Part shown: positions 7,754 to 14,823 of the stretch, one piece after another
Numbering within the stretch: position 1 is the stretch's first letter
Layout of the letters: every line of letters begins with the position of its first letter
NCBI GenBank assembly: GCA_016792565.1
Contig: JAEUMK010000085.1
Coordinates: 1 to 35,567 of the forward strand
DNA from: Alphaproteobacteria bacterium
Lineage (GTDB): Bacteria; Pseudomonadota; Alphaproteobacteria; Micropepsales; Micropepsaceae
Direction: 5' to 3'
DNA: 35,567 nucleotides
Position numbers and translations under genes: made by a program
Notes under the pieces: generated by a model
What the model was told of the DNA's origin: nothing
Seen by the model: the letters and a program-made list of their open reading frames with translations, nothing else
Databases searched by the model: none

Positions 7754-8526
7754 CGTCCGAACGCGGCCTTGCGCGTCACGACCTCGACGGGGAGTTCGCC
7801 CGGCTGATGCGTCGCGCAGCGCAGCACCACGTCGGCCCCGAAATCGAAGGGCGGTTCGTCCAGGAACAGCCCGGAACCGAACACGCCCCTTGTATCGGGG
7901 CCGGGCACGAGGTCGCGGTTGATCGCGGTGACGGAGGCCTTGGCCGGCTCGACATTGGTGACATAGGCGACCGGATAGGCGGAAAGCCGCGTCAGCAGAC
8001 GCCCGACCTGCGCGTTCGACATGTGCTGCATCACCTCGCGCACCAGCACGACGTCGGCGTCGGGCAGCGGATCGAGCGAGATGTCGGCGCACAGGAAGGT
8101 TGTCTTGGCCGAACCGAAGATCCGCGTGTTGCGGTCCACCAGTTCGGGGACGACGTCGATGCCGGTGATCGAGGCGACCGAGTCGACAAGCTGCACGCCG
8201 ACCTTGAAGTCGCCGCAGCCCAGGTCGAGCACACGCGGCTTGCGCCCCATCGCCGTAAACTCGGCGCGAAGGAAGTCCAGATAGGGCGTCGTGACCGCCG
8301 CCTCGATCGTGCCTGGCCCCGAAAAGAAGTCGCCGCCGTCGTCGCCCCATGCCTTGGTCGCATAGACCTCCGCGAAGGCCGCTTTGGGACCGCCCTTCGC
8401 CGCGCGTCCCCGGCGCAGACGGTGCTGCCAGTACTGCAGTTCGCGCACGGCGCGGCGCGGCAGGGCGGACTTGATCAGGCTGACGACGGTGCTTCGCACG
8501 GCAGAAACCCACAGGCCGGGCCTCAC
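7750..8526 (-). CDS. Class I SAM-dependent methyltransferase
   Basis: A 258-residue protein with an N-terminal basic, partly hydrophobic segment (MRPGLWVSAVRSTVVSLIKS) and a Rossmann methyltransferase core. Motif I is RVLDLGCGDFKVGVQL, motif II ITGIDVVPELVDRN, and the motif IV/post-I region DADVVLVREVMQHMSNAQVG. The C-terminal part has a beta-rich stretch (FGSGLFLDEPPFDFGADVVL). The start is a GTG at 8524-8526. It is coupled to the following GNAT gene by a GTGA overlap and is divergent from another methyltransferase gene. The N-terminus resembles glycan-locus methyltransferases, but the substrate cannot be named. Confidence 0.87.
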   Translation of the reverse strand: MRPGLWVSAVRSTVVSLIKSALPRRAVRELQYWQHRLRRGRAAKGGPKAAFAEVYATKAWGDDGGDFFSGPGTIEAAVTTPYLDFLRAEFTAMGRKPRVLDLGCGDFKVGVQLVDSVASITGIDVVPELVDRNTRIFGSAKTTFLCADISLDPLPDADVVLVREVMQHMSNAQVGRLLTRLSAYPVAYVTNVEPAKASVTAINRDLVPGPDTRGVFGSGLFLDEPPFDFGADVVLRCATHQPGELPVEVVTRKAAFGR

Positions 8527-8644
8527 ACGGCCGGGAAGGTTAATCTTTCACCGCTTGAACCCTCAAGCAAACCGGACGGCCGGCGACAGGCTCGCCAATT
8601 GACGCTAACCTTAATGGCGGCAACCAACGCCATGGAGGCGATCG
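8527..8644. promoter_or_regulatory. Divergent promoter region between two methyltransferase genes
   Basis: The 118-bp gap contains the inverted repeat AAGGTTA (8536-8542) and TAACCTT (8606-8612), one arm near each gene start. TTGACG at 8599-8604 is a possible plus-strand -35, but no convincing -10 follows. A GGTTAA element overlaps the left arm. This is a possible shared operator; nothing in the sequence names the regulator. Confidence 0.35.
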
Positions 8645-9229
8645 ATGGACGACGATCCGATCCGCCCGCCGTCCGTGCTGGCGGCGATCTGGCACGACAG
8701 CCAGAAGGCCGGCTTCAACTTCCCCTCCGACTACAAGCTGGGCGGACTGCTGCGTGTCCTTGCCGCGTCCAAGCCGGGCGGACGGTTGCTGGAAGTAGGC
8801 ACCGGCACCGGCCTCGCCGCCGCCTGGCTGCTCGACGGGATGGACGCGCGGGCGCACCTCGTCTCGATCGAGGCCGAGGGCCGGTGGGCGGCGATCGCCG
8901 CCAAGCACCTGCGCGGCGACCCGCGCCTGACCCTGCTCGACGCCGACGCCTTCTCTTGGTTCGGCGGACAACCCGCCGCCAGCTACGATCTCGTTTTCGC
9001 CGATGCGATGCCCGGCAAGTTCGACGGCTTCGAAGCGCTCTGGCGCCTCCTGAAGCCGGGCGGGCTCTACATCATCGACGATCTGATGCCGAAGGACGAC
9101 TGGCCGCCGGGTCAGGCGGCCCGGGTTCAGGCGGTCCTCGACCAGCTCGACGCCCGCTCGGATGCGCAAGTCGCCCGTCTCGCCTGGTCCAGCGACATCG
9201 CGATCGCCGCGAAGACCGAAGGGCGCTGA
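8645..9229 (+). CDS. O-methyltransferase-like class I SAM methyltransferase
   Basis: This 194-residue protein resembles small-molecule O-methyltransferases of the catechol/caffeoyl-CoA type. It has GGLLRVLAASKPGGRLLEVG leading into motif I (LLEVGTGTGLAAAWLLDG), LVSIEAEGRWAAIAAKHL (ribose-binding acid), DLVFADAMPGKFDGFEALWR (metal/substrate Asp region), and LKPGGLYIIDDLMPKDDWPP. The start ATG has AGGCGATCG upstream. It converges with the YbjN-domain gene, leaving only 4 nt between stops. Substrate unknown. Confidence 0.87.
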   Translation: MDDDPIRPPSVLAAIWHDSQKAGFNFPSDYKLGGLLRVLAASKPGGRLLEVGTGTGLAAAWLLDGMDARAHLVSIEAEGRWAAIAAKHLRGDPRLTLLDADAFSWFGGQPAASYDLVFADAMPGKFDGFEALWRLLKPGGLYIIDDLMPKDDWPPGQAARVQAVLDQLDARSDAQVARLAWSSDIAIAAKTEGR

Positions 9230-9233
9230 ACCC

Positions 9234-9794
9234 TCAGGGAGTCGGCGTCGGCGCAGCGGCCGGTGTGTTGCCGGCGACGAAGTCGCCGAACGCCGTCAGC
9301 CAATAGTCGAAATTGCCGAAGCGCTTGGCGATCCAAGCTTCGGTGACGCCGCCATTGACCCCTAGATTCATCGCCACTCCCGAACTGCCGTCCTTGTAGA
9401 GCATGCCGCGCACGCCCCAGGCCTTGCCGTTCCACTCGTTGACGCCCTTCAGCGTCACGCGCGGTGTCTCATTGAAGGAATAGCTGAGCAGCGTGAGCGA
9501 CCAGCACCGCTGTTCGCCGCTTTCCGGGCAGTCGTTGAGCGAGGCCTCGTACTTGTAGCCGTCTGCCGACTGCACCTCGAGATAATCGCCGTAGCTCCCC
9601 GAAAGCCGCTTGTATGTATAGCCGCCGGCTTTGACGATCGACTCGAGTTCGTCGATCGTGATGCCGTCCATCGTCCGCGTGCCATCGAATTCGTGGGCTG
9701 CCGACGGAGCGGCGGGCTCGCTCTGCGGGGGCGTCTGGGCGAACGCCGTTGTTGCCCCGATAAGGGCCAGTGTCAGGACAGCGCTGCGTCGCAT
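9234..9794 (-). CDS. Exported YbjN-domain protein
   Basis: The protein (186 residues) starts with a clear signal peptide MRRSAVLTLALIGATTAFA with cleavage likely before QTPP, then a Pro/Ser/Ala linker. The rest fits the YbjN-like fold: TIDELESIVKAGGYTYKRL, DYLEVQSADGYKYEASL, a Cys pair in NDCPESGEQRCWSL, VNEWNGKAWGVRGMLYKDGS, and MNLGVNGGVTEAWIAKRFGN. The ATG at 9792-9794 is chosen because it places the signal peptide at the N-terminus. YbjN proteins resemble type III secretion chaperones in fold and their role is poorly known. The disulphide-capable Cys pair fits a periplasmic location. The C-terminal tail AAAPTPTP is low complexity. Confidence 0.78.
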   Translation of the reverse strand: MRRSAVLTLALIGATTAFAQTPPQSEPAAPSAAHEFDGTRTMDGITIDELESIVKAGGYTYKRLSGSYGDYLEVQSADGYKYEASLNDCPESGEQRCWSLTLLSYSFNETPRVTLKGVNEWNGKAWGVRGMLYKDGSSGVAMNLGVNGGVTEAWIAKRFGNFDYWLTAFGDFVAGNTPAAAPTPTP

Positions 9795-9846
9795 TGAAGA
9801 CCCCCATGATCGACAAGGGAACCCTAGAGCGATCCCCCGGTCCCGC

Positions 9847-10935
9847 TCAAGCCCGGGCATAGAGATCGATGCCGTCCGCGCCCCGGGTCCGCACGACTTG
9901 CCCGCGAGCGATCAGGCAGTTGAGATGCGCCAGGCTTTCGCCCGTCGCCATGATGTAGTTGCCGCCTGTGATGCGCGTTCGGAACAGCGCGGGGAAGACG
10001 TCGACCGCTCGCCTCGGCTCGTCGAGCATCGCCAATAGCTTTCCCATGCCTTCTTCGTGCCCGTCGATGAGGTCCTGCATCCGCTTCGTGACATTGCGGA
10101 AAGGCTCATTGTGCGCGGGCAGGACCAGCGTGGACGCCGGCAGAAGATCGCGCAGCTTCAGGCAACTGTCGATCCAGTCCTGCAACGGGTTGGCATCGGG
10201 TTCGGTCGGGAAGACGCTGACATTGGAGCTGATGCGCGGCAGGATCTGATCGCCGGAAATGATAAGGCTCTCTTCCGGGCACCACAGACAGGCATGTTCC
10301 GGCGCATGACCGCGCCCGACGACGACACGCCACGTCCGTCCGCCGATGGAAATCTCGTCGCCGTCCTGTAGCCGGTGATAGGCCTGCGGCAGCCGGTAGA
10401 CGCCGAAACCGAAGCCGCCAAAGCGCTCGCGGTACTTGTCGATGGCGTCCTTGGGAAACCCGGCGGCACGATAGAAGCTGAGTCCCTCCTCAGGCGCCTC
10501 CTTGCCGGTATCCGTCACAAGCATGCGGCACATGAGATAGTCCGTTCGAGTCATGTGGAGCGGCGCGTCGAATTTCTCGCCGATCCAGCCCGCCAGCCCC
10601 ACGTGGTCCGGGTGCAGATGGGTGACAAAGACGCGCGTTACTTTGCGGCCGCCAAGATAATGCGCGAAAGCCGCCTCCCAAGCGTCCTTAGACCCCTGTT
10701 CATTGAGGCTGGTATCGACCACCGCCCAGCCGTCGCCATCCTCCAGCAGCCACACATTGATGTGATCGAGCTGCATCGGCATCTTCATGCGCAGCCACAG
10801 CACGCCCGGCGCGACCTCGATAGCGGACCCTGGAACCGGCTTTTCCTCGAACGGGTAGATCAGCCCGCGATCGTCGCGCACTCGAACCGGTAGTGGCTCG
10901 GCGTTGGCCTCGGGCAGGTCGACGGCATCGGACAT
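9847..10935 (-). CDS. MBL-fold metallo-hydrolase with C-terminal winged-helix-like domain
   Basis: This 362-residue metallo-beta-lactamase-fold hydrolase has an N-terminal strand set (APGVLWLRMKMPMQLDHINV). The metal motif THLHPDHVG gives His106, His108, Asp110 and His111. Further ligands are GRGHAPEHACLW, SGDQILPRIS and VLPAHNEPF. After about residue 290 the chain resembles the small helical domain of LACTB2-like hydrolases (HEEGMGKLLAMLDEPRRAVD, then ESLAHLNCLIARGQVVR). Related proteins hydrolyse thioesters or lactones. It lies upstream of the YbjN gene and just after an acyl-CoA dehydrogenase gene on the same strand, which would fit acyl-thioester chemistry, but that is inference. Confidence 0.9.
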   Translation of the reverse strand: MSDAVDLPEANAEPLPVRVRDDRGLIYPFEEKPVPGSAIEVAPGVLWLRMKMPMQLDHINVWLLEDGDGWAVVDTSLNEQGSKDAWEAAFAHYLGGRKVTRVFVTHLHPDHVGLAGWIGEKFDAPLHMTRTDYLMCRMLVTDTGKEAPEEGLSFYRAAGFPKDAIDKYRERFGGFGFGVYRLPQAYHRLQDGDEISIGGRTWRVVVGRGHAPEHACLWCPEESLIISGDQILPRISSNVSVFPTEPDANPLQDWIDSCLKLRDLLPASTLVLPAHNEPFRNVTKRMQDLIDGHEEGMGKLLAMLDEPRRAVDVFPALFRTRITGGNYIMATGESLAHLNCLIARGQVVRTRGADGIDLYARA

Positions 10936-11019
10936 AGTCTGGATCTCTGGATGGCGATGCCGCCAAGCTAGGCGTCCCGCACGGCCCCGTCAAAAGCCGC
11001 GGGGCCGGTCTGTGCCCTC

Positions 11020-12819
11020 CTAGTCGAACTCCGATGCGTAGAGGGTCTCCGCCCCCGATGTGACTGCCGCCACAAGGCCGGCGGCGTGGGGCAACTCGGT
11101 CTCTGCGAAGAAGCGCGCCGCAGCCAGTCGCGATGCAAGAAAGGCCCGGTCGCCCGTCCCGCTCCCAAGACCTTGCGACGCGGCGATTGCGCCCCGCGCC
11201 AGGAAGTGACCGCCGATGAGGGTGCCCATCATCTCAAGAAAGGGGGTCGCGCCGGCCAGCGCGTCATAGGGCTTTCCGCTCGCCAAGCGACCGCGCAGCC
11301 ATGCCGTCGCTCCCTGTGCCGCGTCGAGTGTCATTGCCAGGGCAGAGGCAATGACCGGCAGGGACGGCGAACCGCCGTCAGCAAGGGCGCCGATCGTGTC
11401 CTCGATGTCCGAGAAGAGCGCTTCAACCGCCGCTCCATCCTGCAGGCCGATCTTGCGCGTCACCAGGTCAATCGCCTGTATGCCGTTGGTTCCTTCATAG
11501 ATCGGAAGGATGCGTGCGTCCCGGTAGTACTGGGCGGCGCCCGTCTGCTCGATGAAGCCGGCTCCGCCATGGATCTGGACGCCCAGGCTGGCGACGCGCA
11601 CGCCCAGATCCGTCGACCACGCCTTGGCGATCGGCGTGAGGAGTTCTTCGCGCCCCTTCGCTCGCCGTCGCTCGGCTTCGTCGGGGTGGTGTCTCGCCAG
11701 ATCGATGGCGACCGCCGTAGCGAGGCAGATGGCGCGCGCCGCCTCGACGCCGGCCTGCATGGACAACAGCATGCGCCGGACATCCGGGTGCCGCAGGATC
11801 GGCACCATCTCGCTTCCTTCGTGCTGCAGGCCGAACGGCTTGCCCTGCTGCCGTTCGCCGGCATAGGCGAGCGCCTTCTGCAGCGCGCGCTCGGCAATTG
11901 CGACCCCCTGAACGCCGACATTCAGCCGGGCGCTGTTCATCATCGTGAACATGGCCGCCATGCCGCGATTTTCCTGTCCGATCAGGAATCCGATGGCGCC
12001 GTCCTGATCGCCGAACGACATCGTGCAGGTCGGACTGCCGTGGATGCCGAGCTTGTGTTCTAGCCCGACGCAGGTGAGGTCGTTTCGGGCGGCTGGTTTG
12101 CCCTGCGCATCGGGCAGATACTTGGGGACCAGGAAAAGCGAGATGCCGCGCGTTCCAGGCGGTGCGCCGGCCAGTCTGGCCAGCACCAGATGAACGATGT
12201 TCTCGGCGCAGTCATGCTCGCCCCATGTGATGTAGATCTTCTGACCTGTGATCCGGTAGGTGCCGTCTCCCGCTTTGACAGCCCGGGTCTTCAGCGCCCC
12301 GACGTCCGATCCCGCCATCGGCTCGGTCAGGTTCATGGTTCCGGTCCATGATCCGTCGATCAGCTTGGGCAGGTAGATGCGTTTCAGCTCGTCCGAGCCA
12401 TGCGCCGTAAGTGCTTCGATCGCACCGTGAGTGAGGAGCGGGCAGAGACCGAAAGCCAGATTCGAGGACTGCCAGACTTCCTCGACAGCTACCGCGAGCG
12501 TATGCGGCAGACCCTGCCCGCCAAATTCAGGATCTGCTGCAATTCCGGACCATCCTCCGGTCGCAAACGCACCGTAGGCTTCAACGAATCCGGGCGGGGT
12601 GCTGACTGCACCGTCCGCCAGTCGCGCCGGCCGGCTGTCGCCGGTCCGGTTCAGCGGGGCGAGAACGTCTTCCGCAAGCTTGGCCGCTTCGCCCAGGATG
12701 GTAGCGCCAAGCGTGGCATCATAGTCGGAGTAGGCGCTGCATGCGTTCAGTCGGCTCGCGCCAACCACAGACTCCAGCGTGAAGAGGATCTTCTGAAGCG
12801 GCGTCTTGTAGTGCGGCAT
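11020..12819 (-). CDS. Acyl-CoA dehydrogenase, DmdC-like long subfamily
   Basis: This 599-residue flavoprotein belongs to the long acyl-CoA dehydrogenase subfamily that includes 3-methylmercaptopropionyl-CoA dehydrogenase (DmdC). The N-terminal MPHYKTPLQKILFTLESV is typical of that subfamily. FAD-binding sequences are GTMNLTEPMAGSDVGALKT and GQKIYITWGEHD. SLGVQIHGGAGFIEQ follows, and the catalytic Glu442 lies in ILPIYEGTNGIQAIDLVTRK. A C-terminal helical extension of about 130 residues completes it. These enzymes introduce a double bond between C2 and C3 of an acyl-CoA, passing electrons to ETF. True DmdC function would need dmdB/dmdD partners, not present here, so fatty acyl-CoA is the safer substrate. 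A GGAG ribosome site precedes the ATG by about 10 nt. Confidence 0.92.
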   Translation of the reverse strand: MPHYKTPLQKILFTLESVVGASRLNACSAYSDYDATLGATILGEAAKLAEDVLAPLNRTGDSRPARLADGAVSTPPGFVEAYGAFATGGWSGIAADPEFGGQGLPHTLAVAVEEVWQSSNLAFGLCPLLTHGAIEALTAHGSDELKRIYLPKLIDGSWTGTMNLTEPMAGSDVGALKTRAVKAGDGTYRITGQKIYITWGEHDCAENIVHLVLARLAGAPPGTRGISLFLVPKYLPDAQGKPAARNDLTCVGLEHKLGIHGSPTCTMSFGDQDGAIGFLIGQENRGMAAMFTMMNSARLNVGVQGVAIAERALQKALAYAGERQQGKPFGLQHEGSEMVPILRHPDVRRMLLSMQAGVEAARAICLATAVAIDLARHHPDEAERRRAKGREELLTPIAKAWSTDLGVRVASLGVQIHGGAGFIEQTGAAQYYRDARILPIYEGTNGIQAIDLVTRKIGLQDGAAVEALFSDIEDTIGALADGGSPSLPVIASALAMTLDAAQGATAWLRGRLASGKPYDALAGATPFLEMMGTLIGGHFLARGAIAASQGLGSGTGDRAFLASRLAAARFFAETELPHAAGLVAAVTSGAETLYASEFD

Positions 12820-13167
12820 GCTGGCTTGCTCCGGGGACTGGCGGACGCGGTTTTCTGGCGCGATATAGACTCAAGTACAGTCCCGCGCCATTGTCGGGCA
12901 TGGATCGAAGCCGGGAGATGCGCTAACTGGCTCTCCGATGTTCCAAGCCGTCAGCCGGCCGGCGAGTTTGGACTGGGCTTCCACGGCGCTATCGTCCGTC
13001 CGAAGAAAGTCGTCAATTTGCCGCGCTTCATAGCGCGAACGGCACGCATGACGTCGTCGTTCGGCATCGATAGACTTGTCGATCTCAGGGGCCGGCGACG
13101 AGGTGACCGTCATCGTCGATGGCGAGTTCGACCACCAAGGGTCCGAGCGACAGGGGCATCCAGGGCG
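12820..13167. other. 348-bp gap between the acyl-CoA dehydrogenase and cytochrome b561 genes
   Basis: This divergent intergenic stretch has no convincing gene. An 80-codon minus-strand frame (12871-13113) and a 24-codon one (13085-13159, MPLSLGPLVVELAIDDDGHL...) exist but show no recognisable family. Base composition is lower in GC than most of the window. The part nearest the dehydrogenase gene carries the inverted repeat described separately; the rest may hold the b561 promoter, but no clear -35/-10 pair was seen. It could also contain remnants of a lost gene. Confidence 0.4.
12856..12890 (-). promoter_or_regulatory. Candidate operator/promoter upstream of the acyl-CoA dehydrogenase gene
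   Basis: TGGCGCG (12856-12862) and CGCGCCA (12884-12890) form a perfect 7-bp inverted repeat around an AT-richer core containing GATATAGACT and CAAGTACAGTC. Inside it, GACT-N7-AGTC is a second, nested dyad. On the dehydrogenase strand the core reads CTGTACTTGAGTCTATATCG, with a -10-like TATAT. Nested dyads over a promoter core suit a MerR- or TetR-type regulator of fatty-acid genes, but no regulator gene is adjacent. Confidence 0.4.
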
Positions 13168-13749
13168 ATGAGACTGACCAACTCAAAGCAGGCATTCGGA
13201 CTGATGGCCGTCACACTGCACTGGCTGATAGCGGTGGCCGTTCTGGGCATGATCTGGCTCGGCAACTACATGACCGATGCGGAGGACTACACCGCCTATC
13301 AGCTGCACAAGAGTGCCGGGATCACCATTCTGGCCTTGAGCCTGATCCGCCTTCTCCTGCGCTTCCTGGACCCGCCGCCACCGCTTCCCAGCGCCATGCC
13401 GCGCGTTGAGCGATTCGCCGCGCACCTGTCGCACTGGGCTTTCTATGCCCTGATGATAGGCATGCCGCTGTCGGGATGGGCGCTGATATCGGCCTCTCCG
13501 TCGGGCGACATGATCAAGACGCGGATATGGGGCTGGTTCGAGCTGCCGGCCCTCCCCGGTCTCAAGACGCTGGCCGACCGGGACGCGGCCGCAGACGCCT
13601 TCGAGGACGCCCATGAGTTCCTGGCTACGGCGTTGCTTGTGCTCCTGGCCCTCCACGTCATGGCGGCCCTGAAGCACCACTTCTGGAATCGCGACACCGT
13701 TCTGTCGCGCATGGTCCCCTTTCTCGCTCCGCCGAAGGATCGGCGCTGA
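13168..13749 (+). CDS. Cytochrome b561 family membrane protein
   Basis: This 193-residue protein is a four-helix di-heme cytochrome b561 that passes electrons in the inner membrane, probably from quinol or to superoxide. Helix 1 is LMAVTLHWLIAVAVLGMIWL with a heme His. Helix 2 follows YQLHKSAGITILALSLIRLL, helix 3 HLSHWAFYALMIGMPLSGW, and helix 4 ATALLVLLALHVMAALKHHF. These supply the four expected His ligands. The ATG at 13168 is picked because homologues begin about 15 residues before helix 1; the open frame extends upstream only as antisense of the dehydrogenase gene. It is divergent from the dehydrogenase gene and 105 bp upstream of sua5. Confidence 0.92.
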   Translation: MRLTNSKQAFGLMAVTLHWLIAVAVLGMIWLGNYMTDAEDYTAYQLHKSAGITILALSLIRLLLRFLDPPPPLPSAMPRVERFAAHLSHWAFYALMIGMPLSGWALISASPSGDMIKTRIWGWFELPALPGLKTLADRDAAADAFEDAHEFLATALLVLLALHVMAALKHHFWNRDTVLSRMVPFLAPPKDRR

Positions 13750-13854
13750 GACCCTCGGCACGCCCGCAAGGCTTGCCGGCCGTGGACGTTGTCGACCTGA
13801 TCCTCGGGGCGAGGTAAGCAGGCAGCGGATGCACTGGAGCGTCCGCGAAGCGCC

Positions 13855-14820
13855 ATGCCGGTACTTTCCCTCGATCCCAACGAACCCGGAGCCGGTCAGG
13901 CCATTGCGCGCGCTGCATCGGAGTTGCGCGCGGGCAGGCTGGTGGCCTTTCCCACCGAGACCGTCTACGGCCTCGGCGCCGATGCGACGAATGGCTTGGC
14001 GCTTGCCGGGATCTTCGAACGCAAGGGCAGGCCGCGGATCAACCCGTTGATCGTACATGTCCCGGATTGCGCTACCGCGCGAAGCCTGGTCGACTTCAAT
14101 GAGACCGCCGAGCGTCTGGCCGCAGCGTTCTGGCCGGGTCCCCTCACGCTGGTCCTGCCGCGCGCTATCGGCTGTCGCGTCCACGATCTTGCTAGCGCCG
14201 GCCTGCCGACGCTCGCGGTCCGGGTGCCTGACGCACCGATCGCGCAGGCGCTCATCGCGGCGTCAGGCGTTCCGGTGGCCGCTCCGAGCGCCAATCGCTC
14301 CGGTGAGCCTTCGCCCACCCGCGCCTCCGACGTCGCCGAAAGCCTGGGCGACGGAGGACTGCTCATCCTGGACGGCGGCCACTGCAAGGCTGGCCTCGAG
14401 TCGACCGTCATCGGCTTCGAAGGCGGATCTGCGGTCCTGCTTCGGGCCGGCGCACTGCCGCGTGCGGAGATCGAGGCTCTGATCGGCCCGCTTGCCGCTG
14501 CAAGGGACGATGAGGTGCGGCCGTCGTCACCGGGACGTCTGCTGCGCCACTACGCACCGCGGGCACGGATACGCCTGAATGCCGCGGCTCCGGAGGCGGG
14601 AGAGATCTTTCTGGCGTTCGGCCCGGCACCGCCGGCCACCGCGATGCTGCAACTGAGCGCCAGGGGCGACCTTCGCGAGGCGGCTGCCAATCTGTTCGCC
14701 ATGCTGCGCGAGGCCGACAGGCGCGGCGCGGCGCGAATCGCAGTTGCGCCCATTCCCGACACCGGCCTCGGCGAGGCGATCAACGACCGTCTGAAGCGCG
14801 CAGCAGCTGCACAGACGTGA
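13855..14820 (+). CDS. sua5: L-threonylcarbamoyladenylate synthase, long Sua5 type
   Basis: Sua5/TsaC makes threonylcarbamoyl-AMP from threonine, bicarbonate and ATP for the t6A37 modification of ANN-decoding tRNAs. The YrdC domain shows AGRLVAFPTETVYGLGADAT, the KxR motif ERKGRPRINPLIVHV, FWPGPLTLVL, and the SxN motif APSANRSGEPSPT. A linker SPGRLLRHYAPRARIRL leads into the C-terminal Sua5 domain, so this is the two-domain form (321 residues) and not the short TsaC. The gene is essential in many bacteria and no other tsa gene is nearby. It converges with the beta-glucan synthase gene with 3 nt between stops. Confidence 0.95.
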   Translation: MPVLSLDPNEPGAGQAIARAASELRAGRLVAFPTETVYGLGADATNGLALAGIFERKGRPRINPLIVHVPDCATARSLVDFNETAERLAAAFWPGPLTLVLPRAIGCRVHDLASAGLPTLAVRVPDAPIAQALIAASGVPVAAPSANRSGEPSPTRASDVAESLGDGGLLILDGGHCKAGLESTVIGFEGGSAVLLRAGALPRAEIEALIGPLAAARDDEVRPSSPGRLLRHYAPRARIRLNAAAPEAGEIFLAFGPAPPATAMLQLSARGDLREAAANLFAMLREADRRGAARIAVAPIPDTGLGEAINDRLKRAAAAQT

Positions 14821-14823
14821 CTG

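Noticed and set aside
11020-12819. Assigning dmdC and DMSP breakdown
   Set aside because: The long subfamily also contains ordinary fatty acyl-CoA dehydrogenases, and no dmdA, dmdB or dmdD gene is near.
12871-13113. 80-codon minus-strand ORF in the gap before cytochrome b561
   Set aside because: No family resemblance, no ribosome site, and no sign of coding-like codon bias; treated as intergenic.
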